NCBI GenBank assembly: GCA_019095985.1 | Contig: CM032659.1 | Coordinates: forward strand, 21,129,077 to 21,193,076 | Reading direction: 5' to 3' | Source of the DNA: Streblospio benedicti | Taxonomy: Eukaryota > Annelida > Polychaeta > Spionida > Spionidae | Length of the DNA stretch: 64,000 nucleotides | Shown here: piece by piece, positions 34,263 to 47,800 of the stretch | Layout of the letters: every line of letters starts with the position of its first letter | Position numbering within the stretch: position 1 is the first letter of the stretch | Program-made: the position numbers and the translations under genes | The notes under the pieces: model-generated | The model's input: only the letters and a program-made list of their open reading frames with translations | The model's database searches: none | Told to the model about the DNA's origin: nothing

Positions 34263-36322
34263 TCTTATTAATAGTGACATGACAACAGAAGTCAATGTAA
34301 GTACTTTATTGTAGTACTATTTTACATACATATAAGATACAGAATGTAGCACATATTATTTTAATTTTGACACATAATAGCACAAGAGCATGTCTACTAG
34401 TGACAAATCTACTATACCAACTTGTACATGAACACAGTGAATACTAAATGGCAAATAACACAAAAAATACAACAAATAAATATAAAAATAAATAATGGTG
34501 CAATGTTCCACATCACAAACGTTTCAAATGAGATTAAAAAAATCAATTATTCAAATCCAGTTTGAAAATCAAATTATCACAATTATGTCTATTGCATTAA
34601 TTTTGCATTTGAACATTATCCAGATGAAATAAATGTTTCTACCATAATTAGTTCACAAGAAAAGCTTTTTTCACTTCTATAAGTATGAGCCTATTGGGAA
34701 AATACAGATTTTGCAAGAATAAAGATCATGTAATATAAATGTAGTGATTGGTTCCCATGACAATTACAATAAACACCATTTTGTACTTACAGGTGAGCTC
34801 TCAATAGGCTCTGTCAATACAGCCAAGGACTGTGTACGTTGAGATATAAACATTTGAAAGTGAGACACTCATAATTGACATGTACTTGTATACAACACTA
34901 TTATGTGGATAGAAAATACTTTGCATTATGTAAAGCAGGAAATAACTTGTATTAAATAAAACAACCACACAAAAGCAATTGATGTAAATACAATAGCACA
35001 AGATTACCCCAAGCTTCCTCACAAACCAAACGTCAACCACACAAAGGAAGTTCCTCTATTTTGTGTATTACTGTACTTGAAACACCAGACAAATAGTGAG
35101 TCATGGCAAAAACAAAACAAGCACAGAAAAAATACATGCTTATGCACATTTCTGATCTAACAAAGAGAATTTTACTTGCTAATACTGGACTGCACAAATT
35201 ACAAGGAAACGTTGTGGCTTTAAAATATTCTCCCCACTAGGTAATATTCATCAATGCGGACCATACTTTACACAATAATAGCCTTTATGATTCTTTGCCA
35301 GAATCAATATAATTGGTAACATGTGCCAATCATATTTTACATTTTTGAATAGAAAGTATGGTGTTAATATTTGGAGAGGATGTTTGTGGTATATTTAACC
35401 TTGCTTTGTTCGAACAAGCACTTTAATGCGCTTACAGTCATATTTAATATGGAAAATCAAGCGCCTATTGTGAACCCACATAAAAAGTGTTTACAATGAA
35501 AAGTACGAAGTCCAGTGACAAAAAACATAACAAAAAAAGACACTAACACATTTTGTTTCACACTCATACTTCTTGCACTATAATATCTACAGCAAATTTT
35601 TAGCTGTCTTATCACATGATAGACTCTTAACTAGTCAGAAAATTTTATGAGTGTAATTTGCAAAAGCAAAGAACATACTGACAGCTAAGGAACAAAAGCA
35701 GTGTGACGTCATTCACCTCGCAACCAATCACTGTCTTTATTTTGTAAACAAGGCCATGTATGTCGTCTGCTTTGCACTATTGGAAAACACAGACATGACT
35801 ATAAACATTGGCGGTAAAACCAGTAATCTTATTTCAGCATACGCATTTGCGACTTTCACTTACATTTTGAACACTTTCAACTATAATGATTTTAACCCTT
35901 CATCTCTTCACATTCTTTTGACAAATTCATAAACATATAACTGCTATCTTATGCATTTTATGACCAGTACGCTATAGAACTTTTTAATACGCAGTTGTCT
36001 GTCACTTATTCTTCTGCAAGTACTCAAATTTCACACCACTGAAATACAACCATCTAAAAAAGGTATTATCCAGACATATCCAAAACGAATATCCACAATT
36101 GATGTAGATAGCTACAGTTTATGAAACGATCTTTGCAATAGTTTAATAAGCCTATATCACGGTGATATTCACATGATATGGCACAGTATCTAAAAGGCTT
36201 TCCCGCCATCTTTGCTTTTTCAAACAACAACAAACCAACATATGTTGGCACCAGGATTTGCATCTAGCACCTCTCATAACAAAAGCAGGAACACGCCTTT
36301 CTGTATGGCTTTCTCACACACG
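34263..36322. other. AT-rich spacer, possible 3' UTR of the Yippee-like gene
   Basis: No exon or known repeat recognised. Several TTTATT words (AATAAA on -), for example 35737-35742 and near 34304, could be poly(A) signals for the gene at 36323. Long 3' UTRs are common for this family. Confidence 0.3.
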
Positions 36323-36805
36323 TCAGTCCTCCCAGCCATTCTCCTTGATCATATGTGTCAGCTCAATGATAAACTTTCCCTCCTTATATTTCTGACTTGA
36401 CTCGAAAGCCTGTTCATATTTCCACCCCAGTGTGGTCTTGCAGCATTCACAGTAGATGTCAGCGACGGCATGCAACCCCGTGAGGAGGACTCTCTTCTCC
36501 GCGGGGCGGCAGCCTATGTTGACCACCGAATTGAACAAGTACGCCCTGCCTCGGCTGCCCTGGAAGGCCTTGGATATGAGCTCGTCGTGAGTGGCCAGAT
36601 GCGCTCGGCAATGCACGCATGAGTACGTGCGTTGGCAGGTCGCAGTGGGCAAGTAATCTTGAAACGTTTTCCTCACCATCTTGCTACAGCTCGCTTCTTC
36701 TTCTTCCTCTCTCGAATTAGGTACCTCGTCTGGTACTACCAAGTCGTCACTAGGGAATAAATCGGGTATGTCTGCACTACTGACACCACCACACAAGCAT
36801 AGCAT
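36323..36805 (-). CDS. YPEL: Yippee-like zinc-binding protein, intronless, with N-terminal extension
   Basis: Small nuclear/centrosomal family close to vertebrate YPEL1-4. The function is poorly defined; members act in proliferation, and the fold resembles cereblon's thalidomide-binding domain. Seen: [20 protein letters not shown], then [60 protein letters not shown] and [20 protein letters not shown]. Both CxxC zinc motifs and GWKY are intact. The longest ATG frame (36805) gives 160 residues; the usual family start corresponds to Met at 36679, giving a family-size protein of about 118. The extra 42 residues are acidic (EEEEE) and could be real or 5' UTR. No intron interrupts the frame. Confidence 0.95.
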   Translation of the reverse strand: MLCLCGGVSSADIPDLFPSDDLVVPDEVPNSREEEEEASCSKMVRKTFQDYLPTATCQRTYSCVHCRAHLATHDELISKAFQGSRGRAYLFNSVVNIGCRPAEKRVLLTGLHAVADIYCECCKTTLGWKYEQAFESSQKYKEGKFIIELTHMIKENGWED

Positions 36806-37129
36806 AGCCACTGCAGCTTGAATGTTTACAGTCCAGATTTTATGTGGGTCAGTACAACTGAGCAGTCAACCAAGTGAGTACTCGTAATAAACAAGATGTT
36901 ACTAATACTATTGTCGTTTATCTTCTTTGTCACGTATCCAGCGGGAACTGGCACTTGAGTGAGCCTTAATGTTGCTTCCTATCACGAGTGGCGGTCTATT
37001 AGTATCTTATAAGCACAGAGCATATCACAAAATTGCGTTGTGAGAAATTGCATCCAGTCCAAAGTTGGCATTGAATGCTGCAGTATGCTTCGCTCGGAAC
37101 GAACTGATACTGAGTCGCTTACATCCAGT

Positions 37130-37139
37130 CTATATATAG
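37130..37139 (-). promoter_or_regulatory. Candidate TATA element upstream of the Yippee-like gene
   Basis: Palindromic CTATATATAG, 325 bases upstream of the longest ATG. Being a palindrome, it fits either strand. No other evidence. Confidence 0.25.
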
Positions 37140-40100
37140 CGGCACACTGTCTTAAACGCTTCTGACCTTTAGGGTAGCGTTGTCAAGCATTCAACCTAGG
37201 ATACGCACGTCCACTGTAAAATGTTGTCAGTCCAGGCAATGATCTTTCAGGCCGACGTTCTTTGTTTAGCAAACGAGACCCGAACAGCCTCGTTTCGTAG
37301 TTTGTTGACTTCTTTTCTCACCACACGGTGGCACGCGCTTCGCCGAAATACGGCCATCGATTAACCTAGTTTTTATGCGTGTTCACAGGCTGCAACTTGC
37401 ATGTTAGATTAATATTCAAATCGCTCACTCAATTAAACACGCACGTTTTATATTGCATTTCTTTTTAATTGAGTGTGCGTACAAAACTCATTGTATTGAA
37501 TAATAATGATTTAGAGTTCACTACTTATTCAGTGTAGCATTACACATCTGCGGCAAATTATGGCGAATTGCCCAGTTTTCACAATACCCCTTTTCATAAT
37601 TACTTACTTGGTATGTGTATAGTTGATATATGTCAATATACTGGTGTATTATTAATGGCTAAATGATCACGTTGCCAAATATAGCACATTGAGTGGTTTC
37701 ATTAAATCTATGGCTATTTCATGCATCCCAATATATTTAATATCTGTTAATATGTCATGTTCGATCACGACTTGGTACACGCACTTGTAAAGTTACATTA
37801 TAAAAAGAGAAAGAAAAACTTTCTAAACACGAGGGTACTATTGTATAAGACGTTAAATAATATTGTATTCTGTTGAACACAGGTCCTGACTTTAGATTTG
37901 TCCGGTCGATGCCTTGAGTGATACAGAATACAAACGAAGATTCAGTCTAACAGACGTTAGCCACTCTAGGTCAAATGGGGTCGCACAAGACTTAGTTCCA
38001 TGTATTTCTACAGTGCAATATTATCAGAAAATCTGGTCCAGATAAGCGACATTGATGATCAAATGGTGTCCTCGTGTGAACTTGTAGACAGGTTTGTGCA
38101 GAATCATTGATTCGATATTGAAAGATTTGCCATAGATAATGCGGATAATGTAGGGAAGCAGATTGCCGAACTAGTTCTGTCAACGGGTTCCTCTGAGGTC
38201 AATAGTCCCAGGTGTCATTGCTTAGCAGACGTCAAATGGCCCCCACGAGCATTAGCAGGTGAAAAGCATTAATTATACATAATGTGGCATCTGTGAAATC
38301 GATTTTCTGATACACAATTACAGCTCTTTGTAATATAAAAATGAAAGCCCTTTAGCTTCGACAACGGTACTGCAATCTTACATCTATGGCTGGCGCTATT
38401 GCAAATAAATATATAAAAAGGTCAGAAATAATTAGACACAGGCATTATATTTTTCTTGGCATTTTTTGTTTAAAAAGATAGAAGCACACGATAGAAAGAA
38501 TATGACTAGATATTTACCCAGGTGGTCGTCCATGCGTACTCCATTGGCATTACGGCAATGGCATTGCGCGTATGGACATAATTTGCTGTGAATTTGATTT
38601 TAATGGAAGTTACCTAACTTGAATAACTACTTCTATCAAACGAAGCATTTGTATAAGCCAAATATCAATATGTGCGCAGTAGATAAAAATATTTAATGTC
38701 AAATATAATAGGTAGTTGACCGAACGTGCATAATCTTAGGCTGATACCGGCCACACTTACCCGTTATCTTTTCCGACCAAAATATCTCATTTGCAGGTTT
38801 TTGCCATGTCCGCTATCTAAACCCATAAGATCTCCCTTGTGCGCCCCCTCCCCTCCCCCTAGTTTTTTTTCCAAAGAAATCTGGATCTCTATATCTGTCT
38901 GTGATTATTGGTAAAAGCTTTTTGAACTCTAGCACTATCACGGTCTGTATGACGCGTGTTACCTGCTTTATTCACTAAACAGCTCATAGTTTTATGTTAT
39001 ATAGAGTGTATTAAAAAAAAAATAATCGTGTCCATGTATAATTTCTTGACTAGGAATATGTTGTTGTTGTTTTTTTAAACTGCAAAGCGAATGACACAAG
39101 CTATATCTTTGAAATACTAGGAAGACACCAAAAGAATTAGTTAATGTGGCTGTCACGAATGCACGAATCAGAACTTTGACCATGTTCATGGATTAAACAA
39201 GCTGCTGAACAGTGAACATTTTGTACTGCGTGGTGATACTGTCTGCGAGAATAACAACACATAAACTGCGCGCGCACATGTCCACATCTATCAGTCACAG
39301 TAAACATTGAACGATAACACTTCAGTTTATCAGAGCCCATAATACACCGAAGTGGAGCCTCATGTTTGGCTGATAACAGCAATGCGGTGATCTATGGTGA
39401 AGTGACATTTGTCAGTGATTCTTGAATCCCACTGCCAAGCACGAGTTCGAGGTTTAAACATAGTTTCCTGTCCACATTTCCACAACTACGTAACTGATTA
39501 CATAACTGTGCGGTAAAACTTCTCACCTATATATACAGCCTAGTTTCTATTTGAAGCTGAACTATATGTAATAAACAGTTAGTACTATTGTGGTGAAAAT
39601 ATCATCATTGCTTCGGTGAACCTTGAACAGATATTTACTTGATAGATGCATTGTCTCATAAAACTGTCATGTATGCCAAGTGGTCTGTCCTTTTCCATGT
39701 AACCCCACGTGTGGGCCTGCATAGCCGTGGTACCAAGACTGCGGTCACGTGTATTGTTCACGAGACTTCCGCAGCTGAACCAGCTTGAACAAATGATGTC
39801 GATACATTGCATCGTCCTTATGTATTAGCAATGGATGTCTTTGTAGAAACGATTACGTAACTACCATTAAAATAATATTTGGTTAAACGTGCTTGCATTG
39901 AGACTTTTAGTCACGGACGCAAGAGCTAATAAACGTTGCAGCCGATTTTAATTTATTCAAAGACCATTTTTTTTATTGGGTACACGTTTTGACGATGTTA
40001 CAGAGTATTTGCCGGTGATCGGAGAAGACAAATTTAAAGCAGGAGTTATGAAGCATTGCAATGTTCTGACGCGCTGATGACATAAGTATTAATTTATTCG

Positions 40101-40152
40101 TCATTATGTATTAATTTAGGAGCGTTGTAGATCTACCTGACTGTATCAATTT
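37140..40152. other. Spacer without recognised genes
   Basis: AT-rich. Near 38520-38570 an imperfect inverted word pair (GTCCATGCG... and ...CGCGTATGGAC) occurs, and near 38780-38900 a C-rich piece of the GGATCTGC family. No credible exon seen. Confidence 0.4.
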
Positions 40153-40744
40153 TATTAGTTCATCTTTCTTTGCTCACAACACTAGATTTTTTAAATTACA
40201 TTTACAGTTTCGCCAAACAACTGTTGGCATCCTCAGAATGTTCTTCCCGCGCAATGTCACAAGTCAAATATTCTGATCCTGAACGAGGATGGAATCGTAA
40301 ACTCGGGGAAACGGGCAGACAGTTTGGTACCAGACTGAAGGAACATCAGAAGGACGTGGAAGCAAACCAGAAGGGAGCATACACCAGATCCACAAAGAAA
40401 GAGTCAAAAATGGAAATAAACAAGAGTGCCATCACGGACCATGCAAACCAGCACAACCATCAGATAGACTGGGAGGGAGCCAGAATAATAGACAGAGAAA
40501 GTGAATGGAAAACCAGGACCATCAAAGAGTCTGTACACATCCGAACCTGCAAGCAGGTTATGAACAGGGACGAGGGGGGCACCAACTCTCGCGAGTTTAC
40601 GATTCCATCCTCGTTCAGGATCAGAATATTTGACTTGTGACATTGCGCGGGAAGAACATTCTGAGGATGCCAACAGTTGTTTGGCGAAACTGTAAATGTA
40701 ATTTAAAAAATCTAGTGTTGTGAGCAAAGAAAGATGAACTAATA
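40153..40744 (+). mobile_element. Penelope-like element fragment (GIY-YIG endonuclease end) between 153-bp inverted arms
   Basis: The middle part encodes GETGRQFGTRLKEHQKDVEA ... SAITDHANQHNHQIDWEGAR ... IKESVHIRTCKQVMNRDEGG, the C-terminal GIY-YIG nuclease region of Penelope-like retroelements. The reverse transcriptase is absent. The flanks 40153-40305 and 40592-40744 are inverted copies of each other, apparently identical over 153 bp, and carry GAGGATGCCAACAG...GGCGAAAC words typical of the ends of such elements. Identity of the arms suggests recent insertion or rearrangement. Confidence 0.8.
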
Positions 40745-41754
40745 TATTTCATACCAACACAATGAACACATTCAAGAATGTATCAATTTTATTTATTTTT
40801 AGGAATAGATATATACATTTTTCATGAGGCACTCACATGATTTGTTGTGTTTCGTATCAAGGCTCGCTGAGATGCCAAATGCCAAAAAGCCCACGAAAAT
40901 GAAATTTTAGGGGTAGAGAAAGGGGCTGGGAAGGGGGGGGGGCAATCCCCCGAAGCCTCCTGGATCTGCTTGTATGGTGCTGGTCTACAGTAACAAATAT
41001 GAACCTTAGATACTATTGCAAATTGGCCGGTTACCAAACACCGAAAATAAATACTATCGTAATTGCTCACGCTGTCCTTTTAATAGTTCAATGACCAGAC
41101 CACACATCCTATCTCTTCCCGGACCGGGAGAGCGCGAACATCGCGAACCTACGGTCAGTGATCCTCACCGCTAGGTCACGTATAATCCCGCATACAAATC
41201 GAGACGTGGGAAAAACTCTGAGCCATGGTTTGCGACATACAGTATTATAAATGAGCATCCAGGCAAACGACCCAGTGGGCACAGAACTCGGGCGACAACC
41301 CCAATCTATTTATAGAAGACTCACTGAACTGGTGCCGTGGTTATTGCATCTCGCTAAATGAATGACGTCAGTGGTGGCGCAACGAAATTTGGATACATAC
41401 TGGTGCTTCAATGAGTTTATTGGGGCCATCTATATCTATTGTATGTGGTTAGGGAATTATTGTACAACATAATCATGGAGTCTAGACCAAGCGACATTAT
41501 TGTCATTATTAGTAGGAACATTCTAATTTAATACTTAATTGATTTAACTCTATTTTCTTGGTAATATTCTTCACGATCAATAACTTCAAAACCAAAAGCC
41601 TAATAAATTCCTATAAAAGGAACACTTTTCTAAAAGAATGCATAGTATATAAAATGTTGAATGGTAAGCTAGACAATGATATGTCTTTTTTTCGTATTCG
41701 TGTACTATTCCATTTCGAACAGGTCATTTTAAAGATTTTCTCACTATAGCTCTT
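40745..41754. other. Spacer with a GGATCTGC-family fragment
   Basis: About 40890-40975 holds a G-run and CCTCCTGGATCTGCTTGTAT, related to the repeat at 9847. A weak tRNA-like piece lies near 41100-41190. Otherwise nothing recognised. Confidence 0.4.
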
Positions 41755-42045
41755 TCGACGATTAAAATTTGAGGAGAAAACAGCAGAATGAATTTACAGC
41801 AGTGATCAATATCCAGCGAAACGTATTGCTCTGTGTGTTACAATAGTACTAACAGCTAATACTAGTATTCAATAACAGTTTGAAAGCCCAATAATCACGC
41901 ATTGCAGTGTGATATAAAAGTATTCTTAATATAAAGAGTGAAATTCTTTCATATTTGGAAAGCCCACTTTAATTAGGAAAGGCCCAAAATCGAATCACTT
42001 CTGTGTCGCCTCATACCTCATAGTTGTGTAAAAGGGCCGGGGGGG
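41755..42045 (-). repeat. Helitron-like family, partial copy E
   Basis: Shares AATTTGAGGAGAAAAC, CAGAATGAATTTACAGCAGT, CAAAATCGAATCACTTCTG and GCCTCATACCTCATAGTTGT with the copy at 29862-30415. The head is replaced by a G-run at 42041-42050. Confidence 0.5.
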
Positions 42046-44799
42046 GGGGGGTTGCCCCCGGGCTCTTGAATATGCTTATGAAACGGTCCATTTGCGTGAT
42101 CATTCAGGACCGGACAATTTATTTAGCCAATTTCTGTGATGCAAATGTTGCTTCGCACGATAGATCTATAACAAGTATCATGGTAAATTTGAAGGGAAAC
42201 TGAAATGAGTTCGACGTATGTGAGGTCGAGTAAAAAGGATCGGCTGTGTTGGTTCTCCGAGAACAACTTGCGGTAACATGACGTTGAGTAAGTAGGCGTC
42301 TGCAGCTGGATGGTAATTAAGTGGTCATTGAAAGTGACCATAATTATTTAAATTGCAGGCCAAGGATACGAAAGACGTCAGCACCATATCAGCGCCGATG
42401 AACTGTCATTAGCAGTGAGTGTGGAATTAAGCGATGATTCTAGTGTACTTTCCCTAGATAGAGATACTAAAAATATGGTCTTGGAGAGTCCACAGCTTGA
42501 AGAGGCTCTTGTTACAGACAATTCATGGAGAATCATGTTGTCTTTAACTTGATAGGTACTAGTTCGACCTAAGTAGGGCTGTTGTGTTTTGCTAGGTGTT
42601 TGTGTTTTACCTGTATAGTGGTGGCGACGGGCGGTTACGTGCCATGCACACACTTTACACACCTTTATAGCCTACAAAAAAGGCTTGCAACCAGAACAAT
42701 CACCACATATTGCGCGAGAGAGCGAGAGAAGTCAGGTGATATTTCAGTGGCAGATCCAAAATTAGGCAAATAAAAGAAAAAAATTGCACATATTCACATG
42801 CATTGTGTTTTATATGTTTTTATGTGTTTTTTGTTGTTTTTTGTTTTGTTTTTGTGTGTGTGCGTGTGGATTGTGTTTTCACTATTTAAAATAAAGATAA
42901 AATGGCTATCCAAAACATTCAGTGCTCAATGGCCTAATTGCCTGCTATATTGGCACATGCACCAATACGCCATGACTTTGTTGTTGTATTTACAAGAATC
43001 CTGTATTTGTTCATAATAAAACCTGCAATGGAGCATTGGAGCACAATAATAAACGCAAAGTTCGTCGAATCTTACAATTGTTATTGTGATATACTTACAC
43101 ATCGAGAACTGCACTTGATATGGCAGAACGCATGAAATTGTTACGTCGACCACACGATTTTAAATTCAATGATCGAGAGATTAATGAAGTTTACACAGTC
43201 AATATCACTCTGTGATTTGATTGAAAAAACGGGGTTGATGTCCTTTAAAATAAATGGTGAAAAATCTGTTCACCGGGAGGTAGTTACCCTATGCTAACTG
43301 TGATCATGATGATATAATGATGACATAGCTTTAAAATAAGTACCACTGCACCTATACGTCATTGAAGAATTGACATTTAGTACTTGTGTTATGCAATTCA
43401 AATGTGAACTTATTTCAGTTATCAATTGCAATGCATCGCATCCATATGACATATCATTGATGTTTGCCATTACAACATGCACTACTATAAAGGTTACCGT
43501 CCATGCGTCAATATACAAGCAATAAGAACGTGAAAACGAACAGAAATTACTAATTTAATTCTATAATTCAAACTAGAATATTGAAGTTACCAGAACACAC
43601 GACTACGCGCGTACGCCAAAAGTAACTACTTACTCAGACGATTTTCAACACGATCAGCTCAAATCAATACAGAAGTCTGTCCAGATAAAAACGAAACGAA
43701 AAAACACCAACAACCGAAACCGATAAAAAGAACTGGGTTAGCGTTTAAATAGCTCAGTGAGCCAATGCCCCCAATTCCTCTCCCCTCATTCTGTGCATTG
43801 TTCAGACTTAGAGCAAGGCCCATTGCTCACACTTAGATCCCCTGAAATAGCCGGCTTCTAGTCGTCTCACCGTTCAGTGACCGATTTCTCCCCCAGGTCT
43901 CGTGCCACCTCCAGCTGTGCTTACTGACGCCTTCGCTGATCTCTGTGAGGCAGACCCGCACACTTTAGTGGCTTGGTGTTTCTTTTCTTGAGTGTGTTTA
44001 TTCATGGTAACTGTTTTATAGCAATACTTTTATTGTACGTGACGTCCAGAAATCTGACTCTTGTGGTGTTTGTCTTTCAGCTGTTATGATATGTTGTAAG
44101 TTTAATAGTGTATAAATATTTGGGAACGATATTCATTGAATTTGATCGTTGTGTTTGGAAATAGTGTGTGTTGAGCAGGCTCATCCTTCACCTTGACCAT
44201 TGTTATCGAATAGCATCCGCTTTCAAGGTGCTGCTGTTCTGTGTGAGTCAAGGTGAATAACGGACTGGACCCTGACTCAAAGGTCACGAGTTTCAACAGG
44301 AATAAGATAAATGGGAATCTATTTCCCTCTTATCCTATTCCTGGTTTCAGTGGAAGTGGATGTTAAACAAATCCACCCGACTGGTTACATCATCACGGAC
44401 ACTTATATAATTTAGAAAGCTTACTCCCCCAACCATGTACAGCTATTTCTAACGAACAAGCACACGATTCTATGCCAATGGGAAATACTTGCGATGCTGA
44501 TGTAAACATCTAGTGCATGTGGTAAAATAGTCTTAATAAGGTGTCAGCTATTTTAAAATATTCTTATTGATAGACATGTGTGCAAGGCCGATAAAGAAGG
44601 AAAAAATGAAGGCGTTCAAATGTCACTTATCATCAACATTGTCGATACTCCAACCGCCATCTTTCGCCTTACTTCTCCAGACAAAAACATGGCCTATGTT
44701 TGCGTTGGTTGAGAGGAGGCCAGTGACTCTATGCAAAGGCCGAGGTACTGAATTAATATTTGTTTCGTTTCTTCCTCCCTTGGATACTATGATGCAAAC
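42046..44799. other. Upstream flank of the carbonyl-reductase-like gene
   Basis: No exon, known repeat or clear core promoter recognised. The 5' UTR must lie partly here because the first coding exon has only 18 nt. Confidence 0.35.
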
Positions 44800-44817
44800 A
44801 TGAGGAAAGTGGCTATT
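44800..44817 (+). CDS. Carbonyl reductase first coding exon (18 nt)
   Basis: ATGAGGAAAGTGGCTATT, then donor GTGAGT. It encodes MRKVAI, which reads directly into VTGANRGIG in phase 0, exactly as the family start requires (charged residue, VA-hydrophobic, VTG). An upstream ATG stops after four codons. Confidence 0.78.
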
Positions 44818-47800
44818 GTGAGTAACATGCTTTACATTTATAGTGGTGCATATACTAAGCGTTTGTTCGTGTCTATGATATGCACGTGTTGTTGTTCTAT
44901 TTTGAGGACATCGTACACAGTAATACCATGTACTTTTCTATATCATATCCTGTAATCAACAGCAAGGTAGCATAGCCTTTAGGTAATTGTGGCAATTACA
45001 ATTATGCTGATTAACCCCTGATCCGTGCATTTAGTGTACTATTAGTTCGGCACGTCACACCAGGTGGCTATTTGGTAATTAGCGTAAAATGAAGCACATG
45101 AATACGTCTGAGCTTTTGATATGGGGCCACATAAGGTCGCACTGAAGCCCACATACTCAAAATGTTACTGCACGATATTTATATAGACAAAGTACATATG
45201 GAACAGTAATTTCTTTGGTAAAACAGACAGTATTTAATCTGCCAGAAAAATAGCTAACAGCAAACCTCAAGCTCTTTTTTCGTGTCGTCGAAAAGCATTA
45301 TTCACACTATATTGGAAATATTTTTTCATATAACACCATTTACACCATAATGAAAATAACAGGCCAAAATCATTGACTCCTTGTCTCAACCCAACCCTCC
45401 TGGGCACCCCCTAAATCCATAGGACTTCAGTAAACCAACACAACTGCTGTCCTGGATGTAGGCTGTGTAGTCTCGAGGCCTCGATTGTTCACTTTGTTCC
45501 TGATGCTTAAATCACAGGCCTGGAAAACAAGCGCCTCTATCGTCATTCTAAACTGGAGGATGTTTTTAAAACTTATATTCACAAAATATACATTGACATA
45601 TGTGACTTAGCAGAGTGGAAATAAAATAAACAGCGTGTAAAAGTACTTGCAGTAAGCTTAGTGCATATCTTCTTGCACCTGTCATTGTGGTTTTACAGCC
45701 ATGTTTTATTTGGGTGATGACCAAATAAAACAAGCAATGTGAGATACAACAGATTGTGTTTGTCGTGTATTGCACAATCTGTTATTTCTAACCTAACATA
45801 TGCAGTATCCCGACACACCTTTCGAATTATATAATAGAATATTAATATGACCAGAAGGTATTATAATATTTATAGTTTACCCGCACCGATTGGCAACTCT
45901 TTTATGCGACAAACATAATTAATAGACTATACATATTAACATAATTCATAGACTTTGTATTACTTCACTCAAAGGCTTTGTGCAGGTCATTGCATGCCTA
46001 TTATTGACGAGTGTCATGCATGTTAGTAATTAACATATGACTAGCATGCCAGTTTTTACTAACACCTTACACCTTAACTAATAATGCTTCCATCACAGAT
46101 TAGTTAAACTGTTTAACTAATCTGTGGTTCCATGTTACCAGCAGTTATTATAAATAACATCTATGTAGTTACTGCACACACTATCAATTACGCATGCATA
46201 ATTTATTCCTGATAATTCCTATGGTAACTCACGGACATCCACATGTTGGGCAGTGTATCAGTAAAGTTGGTTATAATGATCAATTCGTCTAATTATTAAG
46301 TCATTTCTAAGTCAGCATTCATCCCAACTACATGCATATTTAATTATCTACATTGCAATACAAATCGCCAGGCTTGCCCCCAGTGTATAGACAGGGGGCA
46401 CATTTCATGACCTGTGGTCAGATAATAGCAATATAGAATCTAGACTCTATTGTTAAAATCCAAAGTTAATGATTTATGTTTATGAATAGAAATGGGAAAT
46501 TCTGTTAATGTCATCACATGATGGATAGATTAGATTTCAATGAAAATATGAAATTATTTAGTAGCCTGGTATGTTTGCATCATGGTTTGATTAAAATTAT
46601 GACTAAAAGAACCTCAAAAGAGAAAAAAGACAGTGTCATCATAAACTATGGAGAAAACATATTTGCAATGCATGTTCTGTTTCTTTCAAGGTTACCGGTG
46701 CCAACCGAGGTATTGGATATGCCATCGTCAAGGGACTACTCAGGACATTTGATGGAGACGTCTATCTAACAGGTACACAGACAATCGATTGATCAATCAA
46801 TGGATTGGACATCCAGCATACTAATCAACCAACCAACCCAACCAACCAACCAACCAACCAACCAACCAACCAATCAGCTAAGTACAATCAACCAGCCAGC
46901 CAAACAACCAGACCAACCACCAGCCAAACACCAAACAAACCAATAAACAAACCAACAGACAATACACCAATACAGATACTCACCATGCTCACCAGGCGAC
47001 CATGTCTCTTCCTACCTCCACCGCCAACATTGATGTCTGTATAAATATAGTTATTCATCTAAGACCAGTTTGCTATCATATTTACATATCATCACTTGAG
47101 AAAAGCCTTTATAGGCTGGCTTCAGCTCCACCACCCACAAGTAGCCCCTGAAAAAAGCATGCATAATTTATACAAAATTTATTAGAAACAGAAACTACCC
47201 ATGCGGCCGTCTCTATCATATACCATTTATTTCACAGCGACCAGCTCTCTAGCTCTTTCTTTCGCGACCTTCTGGCTCAGAATACAGGTGGACTTCTTTG
47301 TCTGTACTGTTTTTGCTATATAGACAGACACGTTCAATTATTTGCGCAACTCTACCCTGTATAGTCATAGGTATTTTTACGGTGATCTGTTTCATTTCAT
47401 TTCTGCCTGTATGTAATGAACTAAGTATGATATAAACCTTGGTTCTATGAAGTTGAAACAGGTGAGTCACATTTTGAAAGGTAAGACAACAATAAGTACG
47501 TACGAGTTATATGGGTAACCGTGGGTTACTGTCGGTTACTAGTCTGATATGGATACAATTATTGGGGAGCAAATCGTGAAGAGATCTTTATCTGACCGAC
47601 GTTTTGCGCGTATCATCGCGATCTGCCTCCTACATTGGGGTAGCAGATTACAGCAATGTAGAACCCTGACTCTATTGTTAAAATCGAAAAGAAATTATTT
47701 ATGTTCATGATTATCACCAATAACAAGTCAAAATCCTAATGTATAAGAACTGGCACCAGAAATATTGAATATGACTTAGTAAAACTTGTAAAAACGTATC

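Noticed and set aside
36806-36811. Two codons upstream of the Yippee ATG
   Set aside because: The upstream codon is GTG, not ATG; the first ATG is at 36805.
40404-40727. Minus-strand ORF sharing its start with the + strand Penelope ORF
   Set aside because: The shared residues come from the inverted arms; only the + strand reading has family similarity.
41095-41195. tRNA-like piece on the minus strand
   Set aside because: B-box too degenerate and no clear A-box spacing; not enough to call an element.
46805-47044. Open frame rich in Asn-Gln-Pro-Thr
   Set aside because: Arises from the AACC microsatellite just after carbonyl reductase exon 2.
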